Source of the DNA: JBAVEL01 sp049587715
Lineage (GTDB): Bacteria; Bacteroidota; Ignavibacteria; UBA10030; UBA6906
Length of the DNA stretch: 50,501 nucleotides
Reading direction: 5' to 3'
Assembly: GCA_049587715.1 (NCBI GenBank)
Contig: JBAVEL010000141.1
Coordinates: 1 to 50,501, forward strand
Shown in pieces: positions 23,459 through 32,140 of the stretch. The first letter of the stretch is position 1, and the number at the start of each line of letters is the position of its first letter. The position numbers were made by a program, and so were the translations under genes. The notes beneath the pieces were generated by a model that saw only the letters and a list, made by a program, of their open reading frames with translations, was not told the origin of the DNA and did not search any database.

Positions 23459-24765
23459 GATGGGCGGATGCGGGCCCGGCGCTTGCGGAGCGTCTGGACA
23501 GGGAGGATCCGCTGGCCCGCTTCAGGGCCCGGTTTCACATCCCCGAAGGCCCGCAGGGCGGGAAGCTCCTCTACTTCTGCGGCCACTCCCTGGGACTTCA
23601 GCCCGTGGATGCGCGCGCGGCGGTGGAATCCGCCCTGGACGAGTGGGCCCGGTTCGGCGTGGAGGGGCACTTCCGGGGGGAAAGGCCGTGGATCGGCTGG
23701 GGAAGGGAGCTGGCGGAACTCACGGCCCCGCTGGTGGGGGCCGAGCCCTCCGAGGTTGTCCTCATGAACGGTCTCACCGTGAACCTCCACCTCCTGCTTG
23801 TCTCTTTCTACAGGCCCGGCCCCCGCAGGCGCCTCGTGTTTGTGGAGAGGCACGCCTTCTCCTCCGACCTGTATGCCCTCCGGTCGCACCTCCGCCTGCA
23901 CGGAGTGGATCCCGGGGAGGCGATCCGGCATCTTCCCGCGGACGCACACGGTGTGCTTGCGGATCCCGGAGAGGTGGAAGCCCTCTTCAGGGAGCAGGGC
24001 GAAGGTGCGGCGCTGCTCCTGCTGGGAGGGGTGAACTACTACACGGGGGAGGCCTATCCCGTGGAGCGCATCGTGCGTGCGGCCCATGCGGCGGGTTGTC
24101 CGGTGCTCGTGGATGCGGCCCACGCCGCCGGCAACATCCCGCTCTCTCTGCACGCCTGGGGTGTGGACGGCGCCGTCTGGTGCTCCTACAAATACCTGAA
24201 CGGCGGTCCCGGAAGCCCCGGGGGATGCTTCATCCACAGCAGGCACGCGGGGCGGGTGGGCTTCCCCCGCCTGGAGGGATGGTGGGGCAACAGGGAAGAG
24301 ACCCGCTTTGCCATGGACCCCGATTTCGACCCCGCGCCGGGGGCCGCGGGATGGCAGATCAGCAACCCCCCGGTCCTCTCTTTCGCCCCCCTCGGCGCCT
24401 CCCTGCGGATCTTCCGGGAGGCGGGGATGGAGCATCTGCGCGCCAAGAGCATCCTCCTCACGGGCTACCTGGAGTTTCTGCTCCGGAGCATGGGCACCGA
24501 CCGCTTCCGGATCATCACCCCCGGGGATCCGTCCTCCCGCGGGGCGCAGCTTTCGCTGCTGTTTCCGCGGGGCGGCCGGGAGGCGGCGGAAGCGCTCCGG
24601 AAGGAGGGGGTTGTGTGCGACTGGCGCGCCCCCGGGGTCCTCCGGCTTGCCCCGGCGCCCCTGTACAACACCTTCTCCGAGGCGCACCGCTGCGCAGCCC
24701 TGCTGGCCCGCATTCTGGGCGTCGGGGGACCCTCCGCCCCGGTTGCATTGACCCCTCGGGTGTAG
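23455..24765 (+). CDS. kynU: kynureninase
   Basis: 436 residues, GTG start inside the GTGA overlap with the HDAC-family gene; CGGAGG at 23441-23446 serves it. It is a PLP enzyme that splits kynurenine into anthranilate and alanine. YFCGHSLGLQP, NGLTVNLHLLL, the cofactor strand LVDAAHAAGN and the PLP lysine K246 in CSYKYLNGGPG match the family, as do GWWG and the C-terminal substrate region. No tryptophan dioxygenase or classical formamidase is in the window. The last codons contain the promoter of the thiamine locus. Confidence 0.93.
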   Translation: MRWADAGPALAERLDREDPLARFRARFHIPEGPQGGKLLYFCGHSLGLQPVDARAAVESALDEWARFGVEGHFRGERPWIGWGRELAELTAPLVGAEPSEVVLMNGLTVNLHLLLVSFYRPGPRRRLVFVERHAFSSDLYALRSHLRLHGVDPGEAIRHLPADAHGVLADPGEVEALFREQGEGAALLLLGGVNYYTGEAYPVERIVRAAHAAGCPVLVDAAHAAGNIPLSLHAWGVDGAVWCSYKYLNGGPGSPGGCFIHSRHAGRVGFPRLEGWWGNREETRFAMDPDFDPAPGAAGWQISNPPVLSFAPLGASLRIFREAGMEHLRAKSILLTGYLEFLLRSMGTDRFRIITPGDPSSRGAQLSLLFPRGGREAAEALRKEGVVCDWRAPGVLRLAPAPLYNTFSEAHRCAALLARILGVGGPSAPVALTPRV

Positions 24766-24771
24766 TATATT
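24743..24771 (+). promoter_or_regulatory. sigma70-type promoter of the thiamine locus
   Basis: TTGCAT (24743-24748), a 17 bp spacer and TATATT (24766-24771), overlapping the end of kynU. Start predicted near 24778, just before the riboswitch. Confidence 0.7.
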
Positions 24772-24782
24772 CCATGCGGAGT

Positions 24783-24866
24783 CCGTTAGGGGTGTCCCGG
24801 GAGAAGACGGGACTGAGATTACACCCTGGGAACCTGATCTGGGTCATGCCAGCGTAGGGAAACGGT
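24783..24866 (+). ncRNA. TPP riboswitch aptamer (THI element)
   Basis: P1 is CCGTT (24783-24787) with AACGG (24861-24865). P2 is GGGGTG with CACCC. The conserved CTGAGA, ACCTGATCTGG, ATGCCAGCG and AGGGAA blocks are all present in order. It senses thiamine pyrophosphate and controls the receptor, kinase and transporter genes downstream. Confidence 0.97.
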
Positions 24867-24894
24867 CGCATCGACATCTGTTCTGTGGCCTCCG

Positions 24895-24945
24895 GAGCCG
24901 TTCCCCCGCAGCAGGATCCGTCGGGGGGCGGCTCATTCTGTTTCC
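24895..24945 (+). terminator. riboswitch-controlled terminator hairpin
   Basis: GAGCCG (24895-24900) pairs with CGGCTC (24929-24934) and CCCCCG (24903-24908) with CGGGGG (24922-24927), followed by ATTCTGTTTCC. The aptamer end GGGAAACGG (24857-24865) can instead pair with CCGTTCCC (24898-24905) in the left arm, forming an antiterminator when TPP is absent. Confidence 0.7.
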
Positions 24946-24963
24946 GCTCTGTGGAGGTCCTCC

Positions 24964-27219
24964 ATGCACACGCTCCTCCTTGCCGCCTGCTGGGCAACCG
25001 TCGCCTCGGGGTTCGGCCCGCCCCCGGGGGAGGAGGCCCCCGATACGGTGTACCAGATGCCCCCCGTGGTGGTGACGGGAACCGAGGCGGTCTCCCGCCG
25101 CACCCCCGTCACCTTCTCCAATCTCACATCGCGCGATCTCGCCGAGCGCTACTCCGTGCAGGACATCCCCGTTCTGCTCGCGGAGCTCCCTTCCATCACC
25201 ACCTATTCCGAGAACGGGAGCGGGATCGGCTACACCTACCTGAACATGCGGGGCTTTGATCAGAGGCGGATCTCGGTCATGATCAACGGGGTGCCGCAGA
25301 ACGATCCGGAGGACCACAACGTCTACTGGCTGGATGTTCCCGACCTGGCGGCCAGCACGGGACTCATCCAGGTGCAGCGGGGCGCCGGAAGATCCTTCTA
25401 CGGGCCGCCGGCGATCGGGGGTTCCGTCAACCTTGTGACCAATCCCTTTCTGCCGGAACCTGCCCTGACCTTTGAGGCCATGGCGGGCTTCCAGGAATTC
25501 GGGGAGGAAGGCGGGGGTCCCGTTCTGAACACACGGAAGTATTCCGCCACGTTCAATTCCGGACTCGTGGGGGGGGAGTACATGTTCTACGGGCGTCTGG
25601 CGCGTATCCTGACGGACGGCTACAGGGACAACTCCTTCGTGGATCTGGGCTCCTATTTCTTCGGTGCTCTCCGGAGCGGTCCCGGGTTCACCGCGCGGTT
25701 CCACCTGTTCGGAGGTCCGGTGGCCGACGGCCTCGCCTACTACGGGCTTCCCCGCTTCGTGAAGGAAGATCTCCGGCTCCGGCGCGAGAATCTGGCTGCC
25801 TGGGAGGCCGATTCCGCGGGCAGCGGGTATCTCTGGCGTCAGGGCCGCCGGCCGCAGGAAACGGAGAGCTTCTCCCAGCCCCACTATGAAGCGATCCTGG
25901 AATGGAAGGCGACGGAGAACCTGACCCTCCACGGCACCTTCTTTCATTACGCCGGGGAAGGGCACTTCGACTATGATGCCTCCTGGGCCGATACCGCCAT
26001 GCTCCGGATCGGAAGCGCCTTCGGCATACCGGCCTCGCAGAATCCCTCCGCCGCCATCGTCCGGGCCTTCGTGGGGAACAGGCAGTGGGGCTGGCTCCCC
26101 CGGGCGGAGGTGGCGCACGCGGGGGGGGAGCTGGTCGTGGGGGCGGAGCTCCGGCACCACCGCTCCACGCACTGGGGAAAGATCCGCCACGCCGGAGGAC
26201 TGCCCGCGGGTCTGGATCCCGACTACACCTTCTACGAGTACAACGGCATCCGGGACATCGTTTCCCTCTACGGCCACGAGCTCTACCGGCTCTCGGAGAG
26301 CGCGGGTCTGATGGCCGACCTTCAGCTTGTGTACAACCGGTACGGCATCCGGAACGAGAAGTTCCTGGCCCGTTCCTTCGATGTCCGGTATCTCTTCCTG
26401 AACCCCCGCCTGGGGCTTCACCTCAACCTGGATGATACCTGGAGCGCGTATGCGGCTCTGGCGCACACCACCAGGGAACCGCGGATGCGGAACCTCTACG
26501 CCGCGGAGGATTCCTGGTTCGGTGCCACGCCCCAGTTCCGGGCGGATACCTCCGGGGGGGAGGTGCGGTACGATTTCTCCCGCCCCCTTGCCCGGCCGGA
26601 GAAGCTGCTCAACCTGGAGCTTGGGTCGCGCTATGAGGCGGGCCCCGCGCGCCTCTGTCTGACCCTCTTCTGGATGGAGTTCACCGACGAGCTTGTGAAG
26701 AGCGGGCAGGTGGATGTGTTCGGGCAGCCCGTCACCGGGAACGCCGGGCGGACGCGCCACTGGGGGGTGGAACTGGAAGGGATCCTTCCGCTGGGGGACG
26801 GGTTCACCCTCGGCGGCAACTGTACCCTCTCCCGGAACCGACACATCCGCCATACGGTGGTGGGTCCGGACCTCACGCGCCTGGTCCTGGACGGCAACCC
26901 CATCGCCGGCTTCCCCGATGTGCTGGGCTCCCTCCGGCTGACCCGGCGCTCCGAGGACCTGACGGCCTCCGTCAGTGCGCGCGCCGTGGGATCCTTTCCC
27001 ACCGACAACCTGGACAATCCCGCGCACAGGGTGGATGCCCACACAGTGGTGAATCTGGAAGCGGCCTACAGGGTGCCCGGCATGGGGGAGATCGGCCTCA
27101 CCCTCCGGGGCGAGGTTCGCAACGTCCTGAACGAGCTCTACTTCATGAGCGGAGAGGGAGATGCCTTCTTCCCCGCCGCCGAGCGGAACTACCTGTTCGG
27201 CATCGCCCTCTCACTCTGA
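24964..27219 (+). CDS. TonB-dependent outer-membrane receptor, probably for thiamine
   Basis: 751 residues. Signal peptide MHTLLLAACWATVASG, then a TonB-box-like MPPVVVTGTEA. The plug domain is residues about 40-165 (LNMRGFDQRRISVMINGVPQ, then VQRGAGRSFYGPPAIGGSV). The 22-strand barrel follows and ends in an aromatic-rich strand with terminal Leu (YLFGIALSL). It should import a ligand across the outer membrane using TonB energy. The TPP riboswitch ahead and thiamine pyrophosphokinase behind point to thiamine or a precursor, as in the omr-type genes of Bacteroides. GGAGG stands 6-10 bases before the ATG, within the small palindrome GGAGGTCCTCC. Confidence 0.93.
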   Translation: MHTLLLAACWATVASGFGPPPGEEAPDTVYQMPPVVVTGTEAVSRRTPVTFSNLTSRDLAERYSVQDIPVLLAELPSITTYSENGSGIGYTYLNMRGFDQRRISVMINGVPQNDPEDHNVYWLDVPDLAASTGLIQVQRGAGRSFYGPPAIGGSVNLVTNPFLPEPALTFEAMAGFQEFGEEGGGPVLNTRKYSATFNSGLVGGEYMFYGRLARILTDGYRDNSFVDLGSYFFGALRSGPGFTARFHLFGGPVADGLAYYGLPRFVKEDLRLRRENLAAWEADSAGSGYLWRQGRRPQETESFSQPHYEAILEWKATENLTLHGTFFHYAGEGHFDYDASWADTAMLRIGSAFGIPASQNPSAAIVRAFVGNRQWGWLPRAEVAHAGGELVVGAELRHHRSTHWGKIRHAGGLPAGLDPDYTFYEYNGIRDIVSLYGHELYRLSESAGLMADLQLVYNRYGIRNEKFLARSFDVRYLFLNPRLGLHLNLDDTWSAYAALAHTTREPRMRNLYAAEDSWFGATPQFRADTSGGEVRYDFSRPLARPEKLLNLELGSRYEAGPARLCLTLFWMEFTDELVKSGQVDVFGQPVTGNAGRTRHWGVELEGILPLGDGFTLGGNCTLSRNRHIRHTVVGPDLTRLVLDGNPIAGFPDVLGSLRLTRRSEDLTASVSARAVGSFPTDNLDNPAHRVDAHTVVNLEAAYRVPGMGEIGLTLRGEVRNVLNELYFMSGEGDAFFPAAERNYLFGIALSL

Positions 27220-27229
27220 CGGAGTCTCC

Positions 27230-27868
27230 ATGGCGGAACCATCCGCACTGCTCGTCTGCAACGGGGATCCTCCCGCTGCGTCCCTCGTCCGGAGGCTTGC
27301 GCGGGGGGCCTCCCTGGTGGTGGCGGCCGACGGGGGTGCGGAGGCCTGCCGCAGGTGCGGGGTCAGGCCCGATGTCATCATCGGGGACCTGGATTCCCTC
27401 CGCACGTCCACGCGCAGGTTCTTCCGCGCATCCCGGGTGATCCGCATCCGCCGCCAGGACAACACGGACCTGGAGAAGGCGCTGGACTACCTCCGGGAGG
27501 GGGGGGTGCGGCAGGTGACCATTGCGGGCGCGGCGGGCCGGAGGGTGGATTTCACCCTTGCGAATCTCGCCGTGCTGTGCCGCTACGCGTCCTCCATGCG
27601 CATCCGCTGCGTGGGCCCCGGCTGGTATGCCGTCCCCGTCTGGAGGCATCTGGAGCTGAAGGAACCACGGGGGCGGATTGTGAGTCTGGTCCCCTTCGGA
27701 ACCTGCCGCGGGGTCACCCTCTCGGGCCTCCGGTATCCCCTCCGGGACGCCGTCCTCCCGGCCGGAAGGGCCGCGGTTTCAAACGTGGTCCGGGGGAAGA
27801 AATGCATCGTGGAGATCCGCTCGGGGCGGCTTCTTGTCCTGGTGCTGGAGGGGAAAGCGCGCGCATGA
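27230..27868 (+). CDS. thiN: thiamine pyrophosphokinase
   Basis: 212 residues. It transfers pyrophosphate from ATP to thiamine, making TPP. The catalytic motifs are ADGGAEACRRCGVRPDVIIGDLDS and QDNTDLEKAL, read in two stretches as in TPK1/YloS; the C-terminal beta domain has SLVPFG and SNVVRG. The gene lies 10 bases after the receptor stop with GGAG upstream, and its own stop overlaps the symporter start. It works on thiamine imported by its neighbours, and its product closes the riboswitch loop. Confidence 0.94.
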   Translation: MAEPSALLVCNGDPPAASLVRRLARGASLVVAADGGAEACRRCGVRPDVIIGDLDSLRTSTRRFFRASRVIRIRRQDNTDLEKALDYLREGGVRQVTIAGAAGRRVDFTLANLAVLCRYASSMRIRCVGPGWYAVPVWRHLELKEPRGRIVSLVPFGTCRGVTLSGLRYPLRDAVLPAGRAAVSNVVRGKKCIVEIRSGRLLVLVLEGKARA

Positions 27869-29265
27869 GCTCGGTGTCCCTGGGCGTGTGGGATCAGGTG
27901 GTGCTGGCGTGTTATGCGGCGCTTGTGCTGGGCGCCGGCTTTCTGGCCTCGCGGAGGGCCTCCACGGGGGTGCAGTATCTTCTGGCGGGCCGGACCCTGA
28001 CTCTGCCCCTGTTCGTCATGACCCTGGTCTCCACCTGGTACGGAGGGATTCTGGGAGTGGGGGAGTTCTCCTACCTGTACGGGCTCTCCTCCTGGATCAC
28101 GCAGGGGCTCCCCTACTACTTCTTTGCCGCCCTCTTCGCCCTCCTCCTCGCAGGCAGGATCCGCCGTTCGGGCCACCTCAGCATTCCCGACCGGCTGGAA
28201 GCCGTCTACGGCCGGCGGGCCGCCCTCGCGGGCTCCGTGTGTACCTTCATCCTTGCCTCTCCTGCTCCCTCCATCCTCATGCTGGGCGTTCTCCTCCACC
28301 TGGTCACGGGCTGGGGACTCCTCCCCTGCATGGCGGCGGGGACCGTTGTCTCCACCCTCTACCTGTTCCTGGGCGGGTTCCGGGCCGATGTCTATACCGA
28401 TGCCGTGGAGTTTGTGGTCATGTTCCTGGGGTTCGGGGCCATCCTTCCCTATGCCGTCTCGGAGGGGGGAGGGCTGGAGTTTCTCACCCTGCGCCTCCCT
28501 CCGCTGCACCTGACATGGCACGGCGGGCATGGGGTCCAGTTCATCATGGTCTGGTTCTTCATAGCCCTCTGGACCCTGGTGGATCCCTCCTTCCACCAGC
28601 GTTGCCTTGCCGCCGAATCCGAGAAGACGGCGCGGGGCGGCATTCTCATCTCCATCTTCTTCTGGTTTGCATTCGATGCCATGACCTCGGCGGCGGGACT
28701 GTATGCGCGGGCGCTCCTTCCCCGCCTGGATCAGCCCATGATGGCGTACCCCCTCCTGGCGGAGGCCATCCTCCCCGAAGGGGTGAAGGGGTTCTTCTTC
28801 GCGGGCCTGCTGGCCACCGTGATGTCCACGCTGAACACCACGGCCTTCGTGTCCGCATCCACCCTGGGACGCGACATCGTGCAGCGGCTCCGGGGTCGTG
28901 CGGGGGACGACCGGCTCCATGCGGTGTCCACGCGGTGGGGCCTCTGCCTGACGGGGCTTGTCTCGATCGGTCTTGCCGCGGCCATCCCCTCGGTGATCCG
29001 GCTCTGGTACACCATCGGAAGCGCCATGGTGCCGGGACTCCTCATCCCTCTTGTCTCCAGCTATTTCCCGGGGCGGAGAGTGGGAGGCGGGATCGCCCTC
29101 TTCTCCATGCTTGGCGGGGCATGCGTGTCGGTGGGGTGGATCCTGGCGGGGGCGGGCTCCGCCCCCTTCCTCGGCGTGGAGCCCTTCTACCCCGGCCTGG
29201 GGGCTTCGGGGGCGGTCTGGGTGGTGGGATGGGTGCTGGCTCCGGCCGGGCCGTCCCGCGGCTGA
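27865..29265 (+). CDS. SSS-family sodium:solute symporter, candidate thiamine transporter
   Basis: 466 residues and about 12-13 membrane helices, of the sodium:solute symporter (PanF/PutP) family: YLLAGRTLTLPLFVMTLVST, WYGGILGVGEFSY, IPDRLEAVYGRRAA, and ATVMSTLNTTAFVSASTLGRDI near the sodium site. The ATG overlaps the TPK stop (ATGA), so it belongs to the TPP-controlled operon. The substrate is inferred as thiamine or a pyrimidine precursor; Bacteroides loci usually have PnuT in this place. SSS-type candidates for thiamine have been proposed elsewhere, but sequence alone does not prove the substrate. Its 3' end overlaps the convergent methyltransferase gene. Confidence 0.88.
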   Translation: MSSVSLGVWDQVVLACYAALVLGAGFLASRRASTGVQYLLAGRTLTLPLFVMTLVSTWYGGILGVGEFSYLYGLSSWITQGLPYYFFAALFALLLAGRIRRSGHLSIPDRLEAVYGRRAALAGSVCTFILASPAPSILMLGVLLHLVTGWGLLPCMAAGTVVSTLYLFLGGFRADVYTDAVEFVVMFLGFGAILPYAVSEGGGLEFLTLRLPPLHLTWHGGHGVQFIMVWFFIALWTLVDPSFHQRCLAAESEKTARGGILISIFFWFAFDAMTSAAGLYARALLPRLDQPMMAYPLLAEAILPEGVKGFFFAGLLATVMSTLNTTAFVSASTLGRDIVQRLRGRAGDDRLHAVSTRWGLCLTGLVSIGLAAAIPSVIRLWYTIGSAMVPGLLIPLVSSYFPGRRVGGGIALFSMLGGACVSVGWILAGAGSAPFLGVEPFYPGLGASGAVWVVGWVLAPAGPSRG

Positions 29266-30083
29266 TCGGCCGCTCCGCGCTGCCGGGAGATCTCGTACAG
29301 AAAGACGGCGGCCGCGCCCGCAACATTCAGGGAGTCGGTGCCCCCCTCCATGGGGATGGAGACCCGGCGGCAGGCGGCCAGGACGCCCTCCGACACTCCC
29401 CGTTCCTCGTTCCCCAGCACAAGACACAGATCTTCCCGGAGGTCGCACATTCCGAGCGGCGTTTCCCCCCGGGGGTCCGCCGCCAGGCACCGGATGCCGA
29501 GATCACGCATGCGCCCGACGGCCTCTGCCAGAGATCGGGTGTGGTGCACGGGGACAAGGAACACCCCTCCCATGGAATTGCGGACTGCCCGCCGCAGGTA
29601 AGGACTGGCGGATGTCTCGCCCGAGATCACGGCGGAGGCGCCGAATGCGGCCGCCGAGCGCACGATGACCCCCACGTTCTCGGCGCTCGCAAGTCCGTCC
29701 AGGGCAAGGAATGCGCGGGGCGCGCGCGCCCCCGCCATCACGCCCTCCAGGCCGGGATCACCGGGCACCGATGCCGCGGCCATCACTCCCTGGTGCAGGC
29801 GGAAACCCACGATGGTCTCCAGCAGCTCCTGCTCCGCCATGAAGATCCGGGCTTCCCGGGCGGCCGGCGCCTGCAGGGCCTCCCGGAGCCGGTCCAGCCA
29901 CCGGGGAGTCAACAGGACGCTCTCCACCCTCAGCCCGCTGGCCAGCAGGCGCTCCACCACCTTTCCCCCCTCGGCCACGAACATTCCCTGCCGGAGGTGC
30001 TCCGCGGGTCTGCGGAGGGTCCGGTAGGGGGCCAGCTCCGGCATTTCCATCGTGTGTACCCGGGTGACGGAGGGGTGTTTCAC
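29187..30083 (-). CDS. SpoU/TrmH-family RNA 2'-O-methyltransferase
   Basis: 298 residues. An N-terminal substrate-binding part (ELAPYRTLRRP, then FVAEGGKVVERLL) precedes the knotted SPOUT domain with its three motifs: SAENVGVIVRSAAAFGA, LVLGNEERGVSE and IPMEGGTDSLNVAGAAAV. It methylates ribose in tRNA or rRNA; the target is not clear. The GTG at 30083 overlaps the FkbM stop (GTGA), and the residues between it and the ATG at 30050 look conserved (VTRVHTMEMPEL), so the GTG is chosen. The last 25 residues are a Pro/Ala tail encoded opposite the end of the symporter gene. Confidence 0.9.
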   Translation of the reverse strand: MKHPSVTRVHTMEMPELAPYRTLRRPAEHLRQGMFVAEGGKVVERLLASGLRVESVLLTPRWLDRLREALQAPAAREARIFMAEQELLETIVGFRLHQGVMAAASVPGDPGLEGVMAGARAPRAFLALDGLASAENVGVIVRSAAAFGASAVISGETSASPYLRRAVRNSMGGVFLVPVHHTRSLAEAVGRMRDLGIRCLAADPRGETPLGMCDLREDLCLVLGNEERGVSEGVLAACRRVSIPMEGGTDSLNVAGAAAVFLYEISRQRGAADQPRDGPAGASTHPTTQTAPEAPRPG

Positions 30084-30844
30084 GGGCGTTCCCGCAGACA
30101 CACCAGGTGGATCTCCGTCCCGCGCCGCGCGCGGACTTCCGTGTGGAATCCGGCCCCCGTCAACGCCTCCTCCACTGCGGCCGGTGTGTCTCCGAAGGAA
30201 GGAAGAAGATCCGGGTGCAGCTCGCAGTACACCCCCCGGAGCCGTGGGCTCTCCAGGAGGGATCCCATCCCCCGCAGGACGGAGAGCTCCGCCCCCTCCG
30301 TGTCTATCTTGAGCACATCGGGCGGGGGCACACCCTCGCGCACAAGGGAGTCCCCCCGGCGCACCCCCACGGGAAGGGGCCTCGACCCAAGGGGGTAATC
30401 CCTCCGCCGCACCGAAGAGGAAACCCCGGCGTTCGGGGAATCGGAGGGGAAGAGGTCCAGCACCCCGTCCCGCTCCCCCAGGGCCTGCCCATGGACCGTG
30501 AGATTCCTGCAGGCGTTGAGGGACGCGTTCCTTTCCAGGAGGCGGCGCATCCGGGGCTCCGGCTCGAAGGCGGCGACCCGGCCTGTGCCGCCCAGGTGCA
30601 CCGAGGCCAATACGGCATAGAGCCCGAATCCCGCGCCCGCATCCCAGACCGTGTCCCCCCGGCGGAGCGAGCCGAGGAAGTGCGCCAGGATCTCCCCCTC
30701 TCCCGTCAGGGTCTCCACTTGCTCGGCAAGGGTGGGGGTGGGGGTGTGGAATGACGCCTCCTTCCCGCAGGGAGCCGCCCTCCGGACGGCGCGGGAAAAG
30801 AACAGCCAATGGTAGAGCCGCCGCGCGGGCCCTCCGATGCCCAT
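30080..30844 (-). CDS. FkbM-family SAM-dependent methyltransferase
   Basis: About 254 residues from the ATG at 30844. The SAM site is VWDAGAGFGLYAVLAS, and DVLKIDTEGAELSVLRGM is the FkbM hallmark. Members O-methylate sugars or small molecules; the substrate is unknown. The start is uncertain: upstream in frame there is an ATG at 30967, but the intervening codons lose the GC-rich third position and contain a good promoter, so the shorter form is preferred. The stop overlaps the SpoU gene start. Confidence 0.82.
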   Translation of the reverse strand: MGIGGPARRLYHWLFFSRAVRRAAPCGKEASFHTPTPTLAEQVETLTGEGEILAHFLGSLRRGDTVWDAGAGFGLYAVLASVHLGGTGRVAAFEPEPRMRRLLERNASLNACRNLTVHGQALGERDGVLDLFPSDSPNAGVSSSVRRRDYPLGSRPLPVGVRRGDSLVREGVPPPDVLKIDTEGAELSVLRGMGSLLESPRLRGVYCELHPDLLPSFGDTPAAVEEALTGAGFHTEVRARRGTEIHLVCLRERP

Positions 30845-30922
30845 GCGCCGGGCGAAGGCTGCCGCGCGGGCGGCCCCTCGGGTATGCAGGATGATCCTCC
30901 GCGTGATGGGTCTTTGCGAACG

Positions 30923-30951
30923 AGAATAGAGAATCGCATCCAGAAAATCAA
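30923..30951 (-). promoter_or_regulatory. probable promoter of the FkbM/SpoU pair
   Basis: On the minus strand TTGATT (30946-30951), a 17 bp spacer and TATTCT (30923-30928). Confidence 0.55.
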
Positions 30952-30973
30952 ACCCCCGGACGCGCATCCCGCG

Positions 30974-31002
30974 TTGATTTTCTGTCGGGACCTTCGTATC
31001 AT
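30974..31002 (+). promoter_or_regulatory. sigma70-type promoter of the adenosine cluster
   Basis: TTGATT (30974-30979), a 17 bp spacer and TATCAT (30997-31002). Divergent from the FkbM promoter; start near 31009. Confidence 0.6.
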
Positions 31003-31048
31003 GCGCCACACCTGGTCACGCCGTCTCATCTCGATGTGAGATCCCCCC

Positions 31049-32140
31049 ATGCGGCTTTCCGAGAAATTCATCCGATCCCTCCCCAAGGTCCTCCTCCATG
31101 ACCATCTGGACGGGGGGCTGCGGGCGCGCACCGTCATCGAGCTGGCCCGGGAAGCAGGATACGGCGGGCTTCCCACCTCCGATCCCGGGGAGCTGGAGCA
31201 CTGGTTCCATCGCGGCGCCCAGCGGGGGAGTCTCCCCCTCTACCTGGAGGGATTCTCCCACACCACGGCCGTCATGCAGACGGAAGAGGCCCTGGAACGG
31301 GTGGCCTACGAGATGATGGAGGACATGCACGCCGACGGCGTGGCGTACGTGGAGACCCGCTTTGCCCCGGTCTTCCACACGGAGAAGGGGCTTCACTGGG
31401 ACGAGGTGCTGAACGCGGTGCTGCGGGGTCTGGACAGGGGGCGCACGGACTTCGGCGTGGAGTACGGGGTGATCGTCTGCGCCATGCGGAACATGAATCT
31501 TTCACAGGGAATGGCGGAGCTGGCCGTGGATTTCCGGGAGCGCGGCGTGGTCGGCTTCGATCTGGCGGGGGAGGAGGGGGGCTTTCCCCCGAAGAAGCAT
31601 GTGGACGCGTTCCACTTCATCCAGCGGGAGAACTTCAACATCACGATTCACGCCGGCGAGGCGTTCGGCAAAGAGAGCATCTGGCAGGCCATCCAGTGGT
31701 GCGGGGCTCACCGGATCGGACACGCAACGCGTCTGGTGGAGGACATCGGGCTGGACAAGCGCGATCCCCGGAAGATCGTGAAGATGGGGTGCCTGGCCCA
31801 GTATGTGCTGGACAAGCGGATTCCCCTGGAGATCTGCCTCACAAGCAACGTGGACACCGGGGCGGTGGAGAGCCTGGAAGCCCACCCCTTCGGACTGTAC
31901 TACCGCTACAATTTCCGCGTCACGCTCAACACCGACGACCGGTTGATGAGCAACACCACGATGACCAGGGAGCTCCGGCTCGCGCACCAGGCCTTTCGTC
32001 TGGACCTGGACGACCTGGAGAAGCTCACCATCAACGCCATGAAGAGCGCGTTCCTTCCGTACAACCGGCGGATCCGCATCATCTATGAGGTGATCAAGCC
32101 GGGCTACGCCCGGGCGCGCAGGCAGCTGAAGAAACGATGA
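31049..32140 (+). CDS. add: adenosine deaminase
   Basis: 363 residues. Zinc ligands His17 and His19 in LLHDHLDGGLR, then DLAGEE, the ligand His in IHAGEAFG, RIGHATRL, the Asp site NTDDRLMS and the family segment LTSNVDTGAVES. It converts adenosine to inosine in the cytoplasm. HDHLDGG replaces the more usual HVHLDGA. Its stop overlaps the SixA start (ATGA). No strong ribosome site is visible before the ATG. Confidence 0.93.
   Translation: MRLSEKFIRSLPKVLLHDHLDGGLRARTVIELAREAGYGGLPTSDPGELEHWFHRGAQRGSLPLYLEGFSHTTAVMQTEEALERVAYEMMEDMHADGVAYVETRFAPVFHTEKGLHWDEVLNAVLRGLDRGRTDFGVEYGVIVCAMRNMNLSQGMAELAVDFRERGVVGFDLAGEEGGFPPKKHVDAFHFIQRENFNITIHAGEAFGKESIWQAIQWCGAHRIGHATRLVEDIGLDKRDPRKIVKMGCLAQYVLDKRIPLEICLTSNVDTGAVESLEAHPFGLYYRYNFRVTLNTDDRLMSNTTMTRELRLAHQAFRLDLDDLEKLTINAMKSAFLPYNRRIRIIYEVIKPGYARARRQLKKR

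Noticed and set aside
30845..31009. N-terminal extension of the FkbM methyltransferase to 30967 or 31009
   Set aside because: The extra codons lose the GC-rich third position and contain a good promoter on the same strand.
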